Positions 55,212 to 64,000 of a stretch of DNA of 64,000 nucleotides are shown in pieces. The first letter of the stretch is position 1, and each line of letters starts with the position of its first letter. The notes beneath the pieces are model-generated. The model did not search any database. It was given only the letters and a program-made list of their open reading frames with translations, and had not been told where the DNA came from. Made by a program: the position numbers and the translations under genes. Source of the DNA: Myxococcales bacterium (GTDB lineage: Bacteria; Myxococcota; Polyangia; Nannocystales; Nannocystaceae); contig JAEUJW010000075.1 of the NCBI GenBank assembly GCA_016793465.1, positions 248,001 to 312,000 on the forward strand, read 5' to 3'.

Positions 55212-56210
55212 TCAGGGCGGGTCGAGGGCCGCGGACCAGTGGACCTCGGCCTCGATGTCGAGGTTGTTGACGCACTCGATCGGCATGAAGGCCTGGTAGT
55301 TGGCCCACGTGGTCGACTGGACGTGCTTGGTCGTGGCGGCGGGGACGTGGACGCCGCCGTCGACGACGAGGTCGTGGCTGCCGGGCTCGAGCTCGCAGCA
55401 GTTCTGCCCCATGCCGGGGCAGCCGCACGAGCCGTCCAGGGCGATGGTGGGCGCGAAGGGGTAGCTCGGGTCGTCGATCTTGGTCGGCGAGTGATAGACC
55501 CCGAAGATCGGCTCGCCCTGCTCGAAGTCCTGGACGTAGAGCGCGCCGATCTTGCACTCGGGCAGCCAGTAGACGTGGATCTCGCCGCAGAACTCGCGGT
55601 CGGCGACGCCGAGGTAGAGCTTGCCGAACTCGTACTTGTACTCGTCGGACTGGTTCGGACAGGCGCCGCCGCCCCACTGCAGCTTGCCGCCGATGAAGCG
55701 GCCGTGGCCGGGGAAGGCCTGCACCGGGTTCTGGCAGGACTCGAACGGCATCATCGTCTCGAGGTTCATGACCGTCTGGCTCGGCAGGCCGAGCTGCACG
55801 TTCTGGCACAGCGGGACGGGGTCGGGGTCGAGGGTCGTGCCGCCGTCGGGGTCGAGGGTCGTGGTCTCGCTGACGAGCGTGTCTTCGGTGTCGGGGCCGC
55901 CGGACGACTCGGCGGAGGTGGTGCCCGAGGCGCTCACGTCGACGGTGGTCTCGCCGACGGCGGTCGTGCCGGGGCTCGTCGACGTCTCGGGCTCGACGGT
56001 GGTCGCCGTCTGACCCGAGGCGCCGGTCGGCTCGGGGCCCGAGCTCGGGCTGCCGCTCGGGTCGGAGCTCGTCGGCGGCGCGGTCGAGGTGTCGGGCCCG
56101 CCGGTGCTGCCCTCGCCGCCGCCGGGGGTGGAGTCGTTGTTGGTGACGCCGAACACCGGGTTGTCGGCGCACGCGGCCAGCACGACGAGTGAAAAGCCAA
56201 GCAGACGCAT
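55212..56210 (-). CDS. Lipoprotein with Ser/Thr linker
   Basis: 332 aa, lipobox LAAC, then a Thr/Ser/Gly/Pro/Asp linker to about residue 130. The mature domain has about nine Cys, starts with LCQNVQLGLPSQ and ends with strands containing HDLVVDGG. It begins 45 bp after the ceramidase stop on the same strand, so an operon is likely. No family recognised; its surface location is inferred. Confidence 0.7.
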   Translation of the reverse strand: MRLLGFSLVVLAACADNPVFGVTNNDSTPGGGEGSTGGPDTSTAPPTSSDPSGSPSSGPEPTGASGQTATTVEPETSTSPGTTAVGETTVDVSASGTTSAESSGGPDTEDTLVSETTTLDPDGGTTLDPDPVPLCQNVQLGLPSQTVMNLETMMPFESCQNPVQAFPGHGRFIGGKLQWGGGACPNQSDEYKYEFGKLYLGVADREFCGEIHVYWLPECKIGALYVQDFEQGEPIFGVYHSPTKIDDPSYPFAPTIALDGSCGCPGMGQNCCELEPGSHDLVVDGGVHVPAATTKHVQSTTWANYQAFMPIECVNNLDIEAEVHWSAALDPP

Positions 56211-56255
56211 GGCGGCACAGTATCAGGGGACGCGGCGCGGGGGCGCCCGCGCGGC

Positions 56256-58553
56256 TCACTGCACCATGAACATGGGCGACGTCCCGGTGATCGGGCTGAT
56301 GGTGCCGATCAGCGACTTGGCGTCGCCGTGGTAGACGATGCGGTACTCGCCGGGCTCGGCGTCGGCGGGCACGCGCCAGTCGATCGTCACCTCCGAGGTC
56401 GGGCTCAGCGGGCCGCCGGTGCGCTGCCAGCGGAAGGTGGTCTCGGGGTCCCAGTCGCGGGCCACGGTGAACCAGTCCTCGTCGGCGCGCTGGACCTCGA
56501 GGAAGCCGGTGCCGGTGCGCAGGTCGTTGCGAGGGTGCGCGCCGCGGAAGCGGACGACCACGTGGTCGCCGGGCGCGACCATCATCGGCGGGTCCTGGAT
56601 GACGTCGCCGAACTTCTCGGTGAAGCACAGCGCCGCGTCGGGCAGCGCGCACGGCGAGTCGGCGACCACCGGGGCGGTCTCGATGAGCTGGTCGTCGCTG
56701 AGGTCGAGCGGCACGCCGGTGTCGACCGCGGGCACGCCGTCCTTCAGCGCGTCGCTGACGGTCGCGAAGTTCTGCTGCCAGGCGGCGAGGGTCCACGGCC
56801 CGAACTGGGTGAACGCGCCCTCGTAGTGCTGGGCGGCGTACTCCTCGCGGGTGGTGACGTAGCTCGAGTAGCCGTTGCTGAGGCCGGCGATCACGGCCCG
56901 CTCGACGCCGGTGCCCGCGAGGTGGTCGAGCACGGTGGCGCGGATGCGGTCGCCGGAGATCGTGGTGATCTCGAACGGCACCGGCACGATCGCCAGACCG
57001 CCGACCCGGACGACCTGCGCCGGCAGGATGGTCGGCGACCAGGGGTACGGCAGCATGCGCCCGACCGGCAGCAGGATCGCCTTCTCCTCGTGGCAGTCCT
57101 GGTCCTCCGGCACGATCGTGATCGGCGGCCAGTTGTCGCCGTACTTGATGCCCTCGTCGATGAACGCGACCGCGGTGCCGTCCTCGGCCCCGGCGGCGAT
57201 CGAGAAGCCGATCGCCGCGCGGCAGGTGTGCTGCTCGGCGCCGCCGGTGAACTCGGGCGAGACGGTCACGTCCTCCATGTCGTAGAAGGCGAGCCGGCCG
57301 TCGACCGGTCCGCGCAGCAGCTCGTCGGCGCCCTCGAACAGCTCGACGGCGCGCAGGTACTGCTTGTCGCCGTGGACGGCGGCGTTGGCGAGGTCGTCGC
57401 ACTCGGGGTCGGGGCTGCCGTCGCACGGGCGGACCACGGTGTTGGGGGTGCCGAGCACGACTTCGTTGGGCGAGACGTCGCCGGCGTCGCTCTGGGCGAA
57501 GCCGGCGACGAACACCGGGTCGTCGCCGAGGTAGTCGGCGCCCATCTCGCGCTCGAAGTAGTAGGAGGCGAGGCCCTTGTGGTCGCCGCTGACGAGGCGG
57601 TTGACGTTGGACACGCTGGTCGCGTGGCTCGAGAACCACGTGAGCGCGCCGATCGGCGTGCCGTCGAGCTCGCCGGGGCCGGTCCGCTCGAAGCGCAGCA
57701 CGGTCATGCGGGTGTTGGTGTCGCGCGCGTGCTCGGCCTCGTGGGCCGCGCGCTCGGCCGCGGGGTTGCCGGCGTAGGCCTGCGGCGAGCGGTTCCAGTT
57801 GGCGTCCTGCAGCGGGCCCTGGGCGATCTTGATGACGCCGTCGGCCATGCCGTCGTGGGCCTCGACGATGGCGGCGACGATGCCGGCGACCACGGCCTCG
57901 AAGTTGTCGGGGTCGTAGCCGGGCACGGCCAGGTTGAACATCGTGTAGTGGGAGAAGCCGGCCACGCCGCTGTGCGTGTGCGTGGCCGACAGCGCGACGT
58001 TGTCGCGGGTGTACACGCCGGGGCCGTAGTGCTGCTCGAGGCGCTTTAGCACCTCAAGGTGCACGCCCTGGAACACCTGGCCGACGTCGGCGCTGACGAA
58101 CACCATGCGCTTGCCGTTGCACGGGCTCTCGACCGCGAACGCGCGGGCCCACAGGCGCGTCGAGATGCCCTCGGCCTTCTGCTCGGGCATCGAGTAGCCC
58201 ATCATCGTCAGCTCGGCGACGGGCCCGGTGACGTCGTGGATGCCGACGCCGACCCTGTAGAACGGCGAGTCGGCGCAGGCGTCGCCGCCGGTGTCGGTGT
58301 CGCCGGTGTCGCCGCTGCTGCTGCCGGCGCCGGTCGGCTCGCTGGCGCCGGCGGTCGAGCTGCCGGTGTCGTCGGCGCTGCCGCTGCCGCCGGAGGTCGG
58401 GGCGGTCGAGGTCGGCACCTCGCCGCCGGAGCTCGGCTGCGCGTCGGTCGGCTCGCTCGAGCTGGCGGCGCCCGAGCTGTCGCCCACGGAGCCGCCGGAG
58501 GAGTCGCCGCAGGCGAGGACGGGCGCGCACAGCAGGGCGAGGAGACGTCGCAT
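56256..58553 (-). CDS. Neutral ceramidase
   Basis: 765 aa lipoprotein (lipobox VLAC) with a Ser/Gly/Thr linker to about residue 95. The neutral/alkaline ceramidase domain starts with YRVGVGIHDVTGP. Zinc residues lie in THTHSG and SSHATS, and the nucleophilic Ser in SDAGDVSPN. A beta-sandwich domain closes the protein. It hydrolyses ceramide to sphingosine and fatty acid outside the cell. Myxobacteria make or meet sphingolipids, so both self and prey lipids are possible substrates. Confidence 0.9.
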   Translation of the reverse strand: MRRLLALLCAPVLACGDSSGGSVGDSSGAASSSEPTDAQPSSGGEVPTSTAPTSGGSGSADDTGSSTAGASEPTGAGSSSGDTGDTDTGGDACADSPFYRVGVGIHDVTGPVAELTMMGYSMPEQKAEGISTRLWARAFAVESPCNGKRMVFVSADVGQVFQGVHLEVLKRLEQHYGPGVYTRDNVALSATHTHSGVAGFSHYTMFNLAVPGYDPDNFEAVVAGIVAAIVEAHDGMADGVIKIAQGPLQDANWNRSPQAYAGNPAAERAAHEAEHARDTNTRMTVLRFERTGPGELDGTPIGALTWFSSHATSVSNVNRLVSGDHKGLASYYFEREMGADYLGDDPVFVAGFAQSDAGDVSPNEVVLGTPNTVVRPCDGSPDPECDDLANAAVHGDKQYLRAVELFEGADELLRGPVDGRLAFYDMEDVTVSPEFTGGAEQHTCRAAIGFSIAAGAEDGTAVAFIDEGIKYGDNWPPITIVPEDQDCHEEKAILLPVGRMLPYPWSPTILPAQVVRVGGLAIVPVPFEITTISGDRIRATVLDHLAGTGVERAVIAGLSNGYSSYVTTREEYAAQHYEGAFTQFGPWTLAAWQQNFATVSDALKDGVPAVDTGVPLDLSDDQLIETAPVVADSPCALPDAALCFTEKFGDVIQDPPMMVAPGDHVVVRFRGAHPRNDLRTGTGFLEVQRADEDWFTVARDWDPETTFRWQRTGGPLSPTSEVTIDWRVPADAEPGEYRIVYHGDAKSLIGTISPITGTSPMFMVQ

Positions 58554-58638
58554 GCGCGCATCATACGCGAGGCGGGCGCGCGGGCGGTGGCCGGTCCGCC
58601 CGTTGCGTAACGGCGGGAAAAGTCACTACATTCGGGGG

Positions 58639-59154
58639 ATGTTCGCTCTGTTAGAGACCGTCGAGGCGGCGCTGCCCGAGCTGCTCGGGCGCCGCGACTG
58701 GCACAGCCTGCGGGTGACGTACGAGCCGCCCGAGGTCGAGCGGGTGTGGCGAAAGTGGGGCGAGTACAGGATCTCGCTGCACTGCATCCACCCGTGCGCG
58801 CCGGGTGAGCCGCTGTTTCACCCGCACCCGTGGCCGTCGATCGTCAAGGTGCTGGCGGGTCGCTATGAGATGGGGGTCGGATACGGCGCCGGGGTCACCA
58901 GCCCACCGCTGGCGATGACGATGATCGCCGGGGCCGGCACGACCTACGCGATGACCGACCGCGACTCGTGGCACTTCGTGCGGCCGCTGGGCGAGCCGTC
59001 GTTCTCGCTGATGGTCACCGGCAAGCCGTGGCAGCGCGACATGCCGCGCGGCGACCACCCGCAGCAGCCCGCGCTCGCGCCGGAGCGCGCGGCGGCGCTG
59101 CTGCAGGAGTTCGCGGCCCGCTTCTACCCGCTGCGGCCGGGTCGCAGCAGCTGA
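58639..59154 (+). CDS. Cupin-like protein
   Basis: 171 aa from ATG 58639 with a GGGGG stretch before it. The pattern FHPHPWPSIVKVLAGRYEMGVGYG, then DRDSWHFVRP, is cupin-like with two possible metal His. Soluble, function unknown. Its 3' end overlaps the convergent BON gene by 31 bp. Confidence 0.65.
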   Translation: MFALLETVEAALPELLGRRDWHSLRVTYEPPEVERVWRKWGEYRISLHCIHPCAPGEPLFHPHPWPSIVKVLAGRYEMGVGYGAGVTSPPLAMTMIAGAGTTYAMTDRDSWHFVRPLGEPSFSLMVTGKPWQRDMPRGDHPQQPALAPERAAALLQEFAARFYPLRPGRSS

Positions 59155-59690
59155 GAGGTGTCGACGCGCAGGCGGTTGTGCACGTCGAGCACGCCGACCA
59201 CGCGGTAGGCGAGGTCCTCGGCGAGGCGCTTGTGGGCGCGGCGGGTGACGTTGCCGTGCAGCCAGATCTCGCCGCGGTCGACGGTGATGTCGATGCCGGC
59301 GGAGCGCAGGCTCGGCTCGGCGCCGAGGACCTGCATGACGTCGGTCAGGATGTCCTCGTCGTCGCGCGGGGCGGTGAGGTTCGGGGTGTCGAGCAGCGGG
59401 CCGGTGTAGTCGAGGTCGGCGAACTCGGCGTTGTCGACCCGGCTGCCGTCGAGCGCCGCGTAGGCGCCGTAGCCGTCGTAGGAGGCGTCGGCGTCGGGGA
59501 ACACGCCCTCGTTGCGGATGGGGCCCTGGGTCTGGAAGCGGGACCCCTGGGGGTCGTCACGGGTGGCGCGCAGGCCGTCGTCCTGGTCGTGGACGCGGCG
59601 GTTGCCCGGCGGCGTGGCGCGGAGGATCGGTCCAGTGGGGCCGATCAGCGTGCGGGGGTCTTCGCTGATGCTTGTGCTGACGCGATGCAT
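59124..59690 (-). CDS. BON-domain protein
   Basis: 188 aa without a signal peptide. Residues 1-115 are polar and probably unstructured; residues about 120-180 form a BON domain (GIDITVDRGEIWLHGNV, VVGVLDVHNRL), a fold that binds lipids or other envelope parts. A GGAGAAGG site precedes the ATG. The 3' end overlaps the cupin-like gene. An A/T-richer gap (59691-59968) upstream probably holds its promoter. Confidence 0.75.
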   Translation of the reverse strand: MHRVSTSISEDPRTLIGPTGPILRATPPGNRRVHDQDDGLRATRDDPQGSRFQTQGPIRNEGVFPDADASYDGYGAYAALDGSRVDNAEFADLDYTGPLLDTPNLTAPRDDEDILTDVMQVLGAEPSLRSAGIDITVDRGEIWLHGNVTRRAHKRLAEDLAYRVVGVLDVHNRLRVDTSQLLRPGRSG

Positions 59691-59968
59691 GGGCTCACCT
59701 TCTCCATGACCAGCATGGGCAAGGCTTCATGAATGGCAAGTGCGGGCGATCGCAAAATGTTGCGTCCGCGGGCTCGGCGGACTCACCGCCGCGGGGGCGC
59801 GTGGGGGCTGTGAGCGGCACGGCGAATGCAACGATGTTCATGTGGACGCGGGCGCTTAACGCCGTGCGACGCGCGTGGCAGCGGCGATGACGACGCCAGT
59901 CGCGAGCTCGCCGCGCACGCCCGGCGAGCACTCGCGGGCGGCGCGGCGCCGCGGTTCGTCGGCGGAGC

Positions 59969-62203
59969 TCAGCGGACGAAGCTGTCGGTCCAGGTCGGGC
60001 GCGGCGGGGTCGCGTAGTCGGAGAACTGCTCGGCCCAGTCCTCGTCGGTCTTGCGGTCGTACATCTCGGTCAGGTGCGAGTGGAAGCTCGAGACCGGGCC
60101 GATGTACGACTTGACGCCGGAGCAGCTCGGGGTGGTGAACACCAGCAGCATCGGGCGGCCGGTGCCGGCGTGCAGCACCCAGCCCTTCTCGTTGCCGTCC
60201 TCGTCGGTCGGGGCGGTGTGCACGTCGGCGATGGTCGGCTTGAACTCGGCGATCTTCGACGAGTCGTAGAACAGCTGGGCGTACCAGCCGTCGTAGAGCG
60301 TCTCGCCGCAGCCGACCTGCTCCTGCTCGATGGTGCCGCGCAGGAACTCGAACTCGGCCTGGGTGAGCTCGGCGCCCTCGAGCTCCTTGTGGGCGATGGT
60401 CTCGAGGGTGGTCGCGGTCTGCGTGAGGTGGGCGTAGAACTGCTGGGCGCGCTCGACCGGGAAGCCGTCGTCGCCGAGCTGCTGGCTCATCTCGGCGCCG
60501 AGCTGGCCGAGGTGGGCGAGGCGGGCGTAGAACGCGGGCAGCGGCTCGACGTAGGCGTCGGGGTACTCGCAGCCGTCGCCGCCGGAGTACGACTGTTTGA
60601 CGTACAGCAGGGTGTCGTGGCGCAGCTCGGCCCACGAGGCGGCCTGGGTGTTGAGGGTCTTGTCGGCCCAGGCGGCGGTGCGCATGGCCTCGGGGCGGCT
60701 CTCGAACTCGGCGTCGTCGTTGAGCGCGCGGATGGCCGACAGCCAGCCGTTGTAGAAGTTGGAGTCCCAGAAGTCGTCGGGGTGGGCGTCGGCGAGGAAG
60801 CGCATCTCGTGGAGCACGCCCTGGTAGCCGTAGCGGTCGAGGTCGGGCTTCAGGTGGTCGGCGGCGGCGTCGTTGCCGAGCACGAACTGCACGTCGAGCT
60901 CGCTCGGCAGCATGCGCTTGACCTTCTGGCCGGTGGCCAGGTTCTGCACGCGGTCGTAGGTGACATTGTTGAAGACGTAGGAGTCGAGGGTGAAGCGCTG
61001 GCCGAGCAGGAGGTACACGCGGGGCAGCACGACCGGCGGGTCGGTCGGGTCGGTGTACATGATCTGCGACATGATGCGCTGGATCCCGTAGTCGCTGGAG
61101 ATCAGCTGCTTGTAGACCTGCTCGTCGTCGGCCGCGGCGAGCTCGGCGGGGCTGTGCACGCCGAGCTCGTCCATGAACTTGGTCATGTCCTGCGGGTTCA
61201 TGCTGTCGCGCTCGCCGATCAGGCGGACCAGCACGCCGTCGACGCGGTCCCAGTTGGCCTGGGCGCCGCTGTCCTTCAATAGCGTGTTGGTGAGGAAGGC
61301 GGCGTCGAGGCCCCGGCGGTTGAACTTGGGCTGCTGCTCCTCGTTGAAGGTGACCATGGCCATGTCGGTGCGGCCGAGCCACATCATCGCCCGGAAGTAG
61401 CGCTGCAGCTCGGGGCCCTCGGTGTAGTGGCCGCGCGGCTCCATCTGCGAGAAGTCGTAGAGCGTGTCGACGCCGAACAGGTCGACGTTCTCGGGCTGCA
61501 GGCCGGTCACGGCCGCGAGGATGCGGCCGACCTCCTCGTCGACGCCGGCCTGGCCGGTGACGCCCTCGGCCGGCCAGTCGTCGAGCAGGCTGCGGGCGAC
61601 GGCGAGGTAGACGTCGAGGTCGCGGGCGCTCTGCTGCAGCGACTCGGGCCACGACTTGCTGGCGGCGCCGAGCTCGTCGTGCATGCGCTGCAGCATGCGG
61701 CCGACCTCGGGGATGAGGACCTGACGCTCGAAGTCGAGGAGCATGGCGTCGAACGACTGGTGGAGCGCGTAGAGCAGGCTGTCGGCGGAGATGAAGACGG
61801 GCAGGTCGTTGAAGTAGAGGTCGAGGTAGGTGGTCGAGAAGGTGTGGGTGGCGGCCTCGCCGACGGCGACGAACCCGTTCTTCTGCAGCAGGGCGTCGTG
61901 CTCGGGGGTGAGGCCGGCGTACTCGGAGATCTCGGCGAGGAAGGCGGCGTCGCCCGGCTTGTAGGTCAGCGCCTTCAAGTACTCGCTGCCGGGGTAGCTC
62001 TCGAGGAACTCGTCGACGCTGAGCTGCTTGGCCTCCTCCATGACCGGCTTGTAGACCTGGAGCACCCAGTCGTCGGCCTGCGGCAGCTCGACGTCGGGGG
62101 TCTGGTCGTCGGGGTCCTGCTCGTCGGCGGGCGGGGCCGCGTTGCAGGCGACGCCGGCGAGGAGCGTGAGGGCGAGGAAGCGGGACGAGAAAGCCAATGC
62201 CAT
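59969..62203 (-). CDS. DUF3160 lipoprotein
   Basis: 744 aa from ATG 62203, with a signal ending AGVAC and a short acidic linker. The domain is DUF3160: FISADSLLYALHQSFD, MMWLGRTDMAM, VLPRVYLLLGQRF, and a C-terminal CGETLYDGWY. It is helical, secreted and anchored by lipid. Function unknown. A further in-frame stretch to 62374 gives no better start. Confidence 0.85.
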   Translation of the reverse strand: MALAFSSRFLALTLLAGVACNAAPPADEQDPDDQTPDVELPQADDWVLQVYKPVMEEAKQLSVDEFLESYPGSEYLKALTYKPGDAAFLAEISEYAGLTPEHDALLQKNGFVAVGEAATHTFSTTYLDLYFNDLPVFISADSLLYALHQSFDAMLLDFERQVLIPEVGRMLQRMHDELGAASKSWPESLQQSARDLDVYLAVARSLLDDWPAEGVTGQAGVDEEVGRILAAVTGLQPENVDLFGVDTLYDFSQMEPRGHYTEGPELQRYFRAMMWLGRTDMAMVTFNEEQQPKFNRRGLDAAFLTNTLLKDSGAQANWDRVDGVLVRLIGERDSMNPQDMTKFMDELGVHSPAELAAADDEQVYKQLISSDYGIQRIMSQIMYTDPTDPPVVLPRVYLLLGQRFTLDSYVFNNVTYDRVQNLATGQKVKRMLPSELDVQFVLGNDAAADHLKPDLDRYGYQGVLHEMRFLADAHPDDFWDSNFYNGWLSAIRALNDDAEFESRPEAMRTAAWADKTLNTQAASWAELRHDTLLYVKQSYSGGDGCEYPDAYVEPLPAFYARLAHLGQLGAEMSQQLGDDGFPVERAQQFYAHLTQTATTLETIAHKELEGAELTQAEFEFLRGTIEQEQVGCGETLYDGWYAQLFYDSSKIAEFKPTIADVHTAPTDEDGNEKGWVLHAGTGRPMLLVFTTPSCSGVKSYIGPVSSFHSHLTEMYDRKTDEDWAEQFSDYATPPRPTWTDSFVR

Positions 62204-62593
62204 GATCCGAGGGTGGCCCGGCGCGCGGGCGGGCGTCAACCCGCGGACCGGCGTTCGCGGCGGTTTCGTCGGCGTGCGTGGTGACATAAGCCCATGACGG
62301 CGGTGCCGCGGGCTGGCACGAATGTCGCGGAGCCGCGGGCACGCACGCGCGCGCCGGGCTGACGTCGACGTCACGGAGGCCCGCGCCGCGGCGGTGAGAC
62401 GCCGTGTACGCGACGGGCTCGCGGTCGACGCGTGCTCGGGCGGCGGGCGAGGGGGCGAGGCGGCCCGGCGAAAATCGTCGGGCGCAGGATCGGTGGAGCG
62501 CCGCGGCGGGGCCGCAACGAACGCGGCGGGGCGACGAAATGTTGCCGGCCGGCGCGGGTGCCGAAGCTCGCGGATGGGTCAACACTCTCGGGC
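62204..62593. other. Divergent gap without a gene
   Basis: Upstream of both the DUF3160 and HPF genes. GC-rich with no credible frame; promoters for both genes must lie here but I see no clear boxes. Confidence 0.5.
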
Positions 62594-62986
62594 ATGAGCC
62601 TGCAAACGCCCGCACAGATCACCTTTCACCAGATGGACCACTCCGACATCCTCGAGGCCGACATCCGCGACAAGATCGACCAGCTCGACGCGATCTACGG
62701 CGGCCTCATCAGCTGCCGCGTGGTCGTCGAGTACGAGCATTTTAATAACAAGCACGACCCCGAGGACCGCGGACCGGTGGTGGTGCGCTTCGAGGTCGGA
62801 GTGCCGGGCGGCAAGACGATCATCGGCGGCGGGCCGGGCACCGCGAACTCCGCGTTCGAGGATCCGTTCATGGCGGCCAGGGCCTCGTTCGAGGCGGCGC
62901 GGCGGCAGCTGCAGGACCACGTCGACAAGCGCCGCGGGTTCACCAAGACCCACGCCGACGACGACGTGGCGCTGAGCGGCGAGTGA
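62594..62986 (+). CDS. HPF/RaiA-family ribosome-associated protein
   Basis: 130 aa from ATG 62594; the frame is open upstream without sense. It opens ITFHQMDHSDILEADIRDKI, then strands SCRVVVEYEHF and RFEVGVPGG and a C-terminal helix AFEAARRQLQDHV, the beta-alpha-beta-beta-beta-alpha order of HPF/RaiA. The helix/strand basic face typical of ribosome binding is less charged than usual. It likely modulates ribosomes in stress. A TTT AAT AAC codon patch is present. Confidence 0.75.
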   Translation: MSLQTPAQITFHQMDHSDILEADIRDKIDQLDAIYGGLISCRVVVEYEHFNNKHDPEDRGPVVVRFEVGVPGGKTIIGGGPGTANSAFEDPFMAARASFEAARRQLQDHVDKRRGFTKTHADDDVALSGE

Positions 62987-63058
62987 TCGCCGCGAGACAC
63001 GCGGCCGGCGTCGCGCTCGCGACGTCGGGCCACGTTGCGCGCGCGGAGCGAGGGGGAC

Positions 63059-63094
63059 CGGCGGTCGCCTGACCCTTCGGACAGGCGACCGCCG
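63059..63094. terminator. Bidirectional hairpin between HPF and thrS
   Basis: cggcggtcgcctg (63059-63071) pairs with its complement at 63082-63094 around a 10-nt loop, between convergent genes. Confidence 0.75.
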
Positions 63095-63105
63095 CGGGGT
63101 GCGCG

Positions 63106-64000
63106 TCATACGGGCGCGGCGTAGCGGGCGCGCAGCTCGGCGACGGCGGCCTCGCGCGGGAGGACGCGCTGCTCGCCGCGCTCGCGCAGGGCGAGCGCGC
63201 CGGCGGCGGCCTCGCGCGGGCCGATGACGGCGAGGCAGGCGACGCCGGCGGCGTGGGCCTCGGCGACGCGGCGGGCGAGCGACTCGTCGGGGGCGGCGAG
63301 CTCGGCGCGCAGGCCGGCGGCGTGCAGCTCGGCGAGCGCCTCGGCGGCGTGCGGGAGCTGGGCCGCGGAGATCGGGGCGACGCGGACCTGGACCGGGGCG
63401 AGCCAGGCCGGCAGCCCGCCGCTGCGCTCGAGCAGCAGGGCGAGGAAGCGCTCGACGCTGCCGTAGAGGGCGCGGTGCAGCATGACGGGGTGGCGGCGCC
63501 GACCGTCGCGGTCGTCGTACTCGAGGCCGAAGCGGCGCGGGAGCACGAGGTCGAGCTGGATCGTGCCGCACTGCCAGGCGCGGCCGAGGTGGTCGCGCAG
63601 GCTGAACTCGAGCTTGGGCCCGTAGAAGGCGCCCTCGCCCGGCTGCGGCCTGGCGTCGAGGCCGGCGGCCGCGGCCGCGCCGGCGAGGATCGACTCGGCG
63701 CGGTCCCACAGGTCGTCGTCGCCGGCGCGCTGCGAGGGCCGCGTCGAGATGGCCGCGCCGAACTCGGGGTAACCGAGGGCGGCGTAGAAGCCGGCGGCGC
63801 CGCGGCAGAACTGCTGGATCTCCGCGGCGGCCTGCTCCTCGGCGCAGAACACGTGGCCGTCGTCCTGCGTGAACTGGCGCAGGCGACACAGGCCGTGCAG
63901 CGTGCCGCCGGGCTCGTCGCGGTGGCACAGGCCGAACTCGCACAGGCGCAGCGGCAGGTCGCGGTACGACAGGCTGCTGCGCGCGGCGATCTGGATGTGA
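63106..64000 (-). CDS. thrS: Threonyl-tRNA synthetase, C-terminal part
   Basis: Cut by the window end: the N-terminal part, including the start, is missing. The visible part covers motif 2 (CHRDEPGGTLHGL, RQFTQDDGHVFC), motif 3 (VMLHRALYGSVERFL) and the anticodon-binding domain to the stop (VRVAPIS, LRAELA, GPREA). It attaches threonine to tRNA-Thr. The chain is somewhat divergent and Ala/Arg-rich. A gene within it is not indicated. Confidence 0.92.
   Translation of the reverse strand, partial: HIQIAARSSLSYRDLPLRLCEFGLCHRDEPGGTLHGLCRLRQFTQDDGHVFCAEEQAAAEIQQFCRGAAGFYAALGYPEFGAAISTRPSQRAGDDDLWDRAESILAGAAAAAGLDARPQPGEGAFYGPKLEFSLRDHLGRAWQCGTIQLDLVLPRRFGLEYDDRDGRRRHPVMLHRALYGSVERFLALLLERSGGLPAWLAPVQVRVAPISAAQLPHAAEALAELHAAGLRAELAAPDESLARRVAEAHAAGVACLAVIGPREAAAGALALRERGEQRVLPREAAVAELRARYAAPV

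Overview
The window is a very GC-rich chromosomal segment (I judge above 70% G+C by eye) from a myxobacterium, most likely of the Nannocystis/Plesiocystis group (Nannocystaceae). The evidence is a run of secreted lipoproteins with Ser/Thr/Gly/Pro linkers right after the lipobox, a myxobacterial disulfide-repeat protein, a MYXO-CTERM sorting tail, a Ser/Thr kinase beside a REC-PATAN regulator, a DUF1592/DUF1552 pair, and a retron of the myxobacterial type. I see no insertion sequence, prophage, CRISPR array or rRNA.

Layout. 1-1025 has no convincing protein gene, but holds three tandem minus-strand tRNA-Trp-like elements with a shrunken D-arm (199-461). 1026-9780 has a polytopic glycosyltransferase-like protein, a lipoprotein, a double HtrA/Nma111-like protease carrying an in-frame palindrome, a VWA lipoprotein and two less defined genes. 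9796-15723 has a lectin-like lipoprotein and a metzincin-like MYXO-CTERM protein with a broken zinc motif, divergent from the DUF1592-DUF1552 operon. 16331-25583 has a trypsin-like lipoprotein, an L,D-transpeptidase, a MoxR AAA+/VWA pair, a Rof-like small protein, a kinase/REC-PATAN operon and a DUF4349 operon. 25731-32047 has a small lipoprotein, a 1393-aa FecR-VIT-VWA-TPR protein and isocitrate dehydrogenase. 32117-41796 has a lipoprotein, a beta-trefoil/aerolysin-like pore-forming lectin, a flavin-dependent halogenase-like enzyme, a second VWA lipoprotein, a DUF1566 protein, an agmatinase-family enzyme, an Rpn remnant and an intact metzincin lipoprotein.

41944-48651 is the highlight: a complete retron locus. 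A WGR/ARM-repeat protein overlaps a winged-helix/SWIM zinc-finger protein, followed by a retron non-coding RNA with 20-nt a1/a2 ends and a long msd hairpin (46817-47048), then a retron reverse transcriptase with NAxxH, YADD and VTG motifs. The gene set fits the little-studied ARM + WHSWIM + RT class (type XIII in the retron scheme as I recall it), presumably an anti-phage unit.

48673-64000 returns to myxobacterial house genes: a small lipoprotein, a DUF2330 protein, an alpha-dioxygenase-like haem peroxidase, a TerB protein and an M48-TerB protease, a lipoprotein and a neutral ceramidase, a cupin-like protein, a BON protein, a DUF3160 lipoprotein, an HPF-family ribosome factor, and the C-terminal part of threonyl-tRNA synthetase cut by the window end.

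Two genome-scale quirks run through the window: isolated TTAA-centred A/T islands made of rare codons inside otherwise GC-saturated genes, and recurring TGTCC/GGACA hairpins.
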